DNA of 6,888 nt from NS-12 sp045403215 (GTDB taxonomy: Bacteria; Nitrospirota; Nitrospiria; Nitrospirales; NS-4): positions 1 to 6,888 of the forward strand of contig JAXIOW010000062.1 of NCBI GenBank assembly GCA_045403215.1. The letters are read 5' to 3'. Positions 5,844 to 6,888 of the stretch are shown one piece after another (position 1 is the first letter of the stretch; each line of letters begins with the position of its first letter). The position numbers were made by a program, and so were the translations under genes. The notes under the pieces are model-generated. The model searched no databases, was not told the origin of the DNA, and saw nothing but the letters and a program-made list of their open reading frames with translations.

Positions 5844-6473
5844 TCAACTAGGCTTGGAAAGCTGAAACCGCTTCAGGGCCTCTTCGATCCGTTCCCCGCC
5901 CTTCAGGGCTATATCCAGGCGGTTCAGCGCCTCCCGATTAACCGATGGCTGTTTCCTCATCTCGTCCATGATCCAGGATAAGGCCTCGCGCATGTGGGTC
6001 TCGCTGTCCCGGATCTCCCGGAACGCCGGTTCGACCGTATCGAGAACTTCGTTCAGAAGTCCGGCAAGCTCATGCAGTTCATCCCCTTTTCTGAGCCGGA
6101 TACGAAGAGCAAGGTTCCCCCGGATCAGCTCTCGGGCGGTCTGTTCAATGCGAAACAGCGGTCCCGCCAGCCGATGGGTCAGGTAAATGCTGAACACGGC
6201 CGCCGCCGAAATCAAAACGGCAAGGGCCGGCCAGACGGTCTGGGAGAGAGCCAGAAATTGCTGGGCGGCTCTTGCCCGCTCTTCGAGAGGGAGGGGTGAG
6301 ACGAGTGTAAGGGCCGGAGGGATGAACGGGACGAGAAAGGCGAGGCCGAACACCAGGAGTGCGGAGAAGAACATGAACAAACCGAACCAGATGGCATACG
6401 TCTTCTGGAGCGTGTGGACGTAGAACCGCCTTTTCCACAGAGGCAGCCTCTTCTTGGGAGAAGGTGCTTCCAT
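5844..6473 (-). CDS. Two-helix membrane protein with a HAMP domain and no output domain
   Basis: 209 residues. A basic cytoplasmic N-terminus (KKRLPLWKRRF) leads into a first membrane segment at about 26-50. A short loop of about 30 residues (about 51-79, PLPLEERARAAQQ) and a second membrane segment at about 80-99 follow. A HAMP linker runs from about 98 to 150, with the conserved Pro105 in LAGPL and a GDELHELAGLLNEVLD helix 2, then a charged, probably coiled-coil tail of about 60 residues. HAMP domains relay signals across the membrane to kinases, cyclases or methyl-accepting domains, but none of these follows here. The periplasmic loop is too small for a usual sensor domain. It may act by pairing with another protein or as a membrane anchor. 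It is encoded just upstream of the pilin gene, suggesting a link with filament assembly or sensing. The ATG at 6473 has no Shine-Dalgarno but follows a promoter-like sequence by seven bases. Confidence 0.8.
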   Translation of the reverse strand: MEAPSPKKRLPLWKRRFYVHTLQKTYAIWFGLFMFFSALLVFGLAFLVPFIPPALTLVSPLPLEERARAAQQFLALSQTVWPALAVLISAAAVFSIYLTHRLAGPLFRIEQTARELIRGNLALRIRLRKGDELHELAGLLNEVLDTVEPAFREIRDSETHMREALSWIMDEMRKQPSVNREALNRLDIALKGGERIEEALKRFQLSKPS

Positions 6474-6480
6474 TAAGTGA

Positions 6481-6508
6481 ATACTAGCACAATCACGCTT
6501 CGCAACAA
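6481..6508 (-). promoter_or_regulatory. Promoter of the HAMP/pilin unit
   Basis: On the minus strand TTGTTG (6508-6503), a 16-base spacer and TAGTAT (6486-6481; 4 of 6 match TATAAT), preceded by TGC as an extended -10. It begins 8 bases past the stop of the beta-helix gene and ends seven bases before the ATG at 6473, so the predicted transcript would start at or next to the start codon. It shares the string GTGCTAG with the esterase promoter. Confidence 0.5.
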
Positions 6509-6515
6509 AGGATTT

Positions 6516-6888
6516 TTAGGGGGCGGGAGGAACGATGTTGTCGGCCTGCTCGACCTGGGCGCCATTCTGGACGGCGATCGTCCCTCCGTTCTTGACGAGT
6601 TTATTCCGGAGGACGGTGCCCTTGGCCCCGGCCTGGATCACCACGGCATCGTAGAGATTGTTGGAGATCACGTTGCCTTCCACCCGCACGTCGGACTTCC
6701 CCGCGATGGTGACGCCGAAGTCATTGTCGCGCACGTCGTTGTTAACTAACTCGCCCTGGGTATCCACGAACGACACGCCGGTGGTCTCGCTGCCGCCGAG
6801 CAGGCTCTTCTCGATGCGGACGCCCTTCGCCTGCTGGACGTAGAGGAGGCCGCGGGCGCGGATGTTCGAGAGGAGGATGCGCGTGCCG
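6516..6888 (-). CDS. Right-handed parallel beta-helix protein, C-terminal fragment
   Basis: The minus-strand frame is open from the window edge to the TAA at 6516-6518, giving 123 visible residues; the start lies beyond 6888. A GTG at 6776 is internal, because the frame continues upstream without a stop in the same repeat style. The sequence shows degenerate repeats of about 20-24 residues with V-x-V/I strands and Asn at turns (for example VRVEGNVISNN, TVLRNKLVKN). These fit PbH1 rungs and the Asn ladders of parallel beta-helix proteins of the NosD/pectate-lyase-like fold. Such proteins are commonly exported and act in carbohydrate binding or cleavage, or as surface adhesins. No catalytic residues can be assigned from this end piece. 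The protein stops on a short Pro-rich tail (IVPPAP). It lies upstream of the HAMP/pilin unit on the same strand, but that unit has its own promoter. Confidence 0.75.
   Translation of the reverse strand, partial: GTRILLSNIRARGLLYVQQAKGVRIEKSLLGGSETTGVSFVDTQGELVNNDVRDNDFGVTIAGKSDVRVEGNVISNNLYDAVVIQAGAKGTVLRNKLVKNGGTIAVQNGAQVEQADNIVPPAP

Noticed and set aside
6516..6776. A complete 86-residue protein starting at the GTG at 6776
   Set aside because: The same frame continues upstream without a stop to the window edge with the same beta-helix repeat pattern, so the GTG is an internal codon.

Overview
This GC-rich window from a bacterial chromosome is almost fully coding. The lipoprotein, the type IV pilin-like protein and the HAMP membrane protein point to a diderm (Gram-negative) bacterium. 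The gene content, a DapL-type aminotransferase and the base composition fit a Nitrospirota-like lineage or another environmental GC-rich phylum. That placement is impression only; no marker gene here settles it. There is no gene-free stretch longer than about 110 bases. No tRNA, rRNA, CRISPR array or intact transposase was seen.

Layout. Positions 1-168 (+) hold the C-terminal end of a double zinc-ribbon protein. It converges on a four-gene operon read leftward: dapL (3920-2745), folK (2734-2210), panC (2210-1362) and hemW (1365-178). The operon is very tight: a 10-base gap, then a TGATG overlap, then an ATGA overlap. It combines lysine/peptidoglycan precursor synthesis, a folate step, a pantothenate (CoA) step and a haem-related radical-SAM protein. 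A perfect 13-bp palindrome (174-202) lies between the converging genes and supplies the last codons of hemW. It resembles REP-type palindromes.

A short divergent region (3921-4032) separates dapL from a rightward lipoprotein esterase of the alpha/beta-hydrolase fold (4033-5328), which carries an extra C-terminal domain. A TTGACA/extended -10 promoter sits so close to the esterase ATG that the mRNA may be leaderless.

The right end is leftward again. A right-handed beta-helix protein enters from the edge (6888-6516, partial). It is followed by its own promoter and a two-gene unit: a two-helix membrane protein with a HAMP domain but no recognisable output domain (6473-5844), and a type IV pilin-like protein (5823-5371). 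The pilin gene is clearly lower in GC than its neighbours and contains two long G/C homopolymer runs. The HAMP/pilin pair is the part of the window least explained by textbook pathways.
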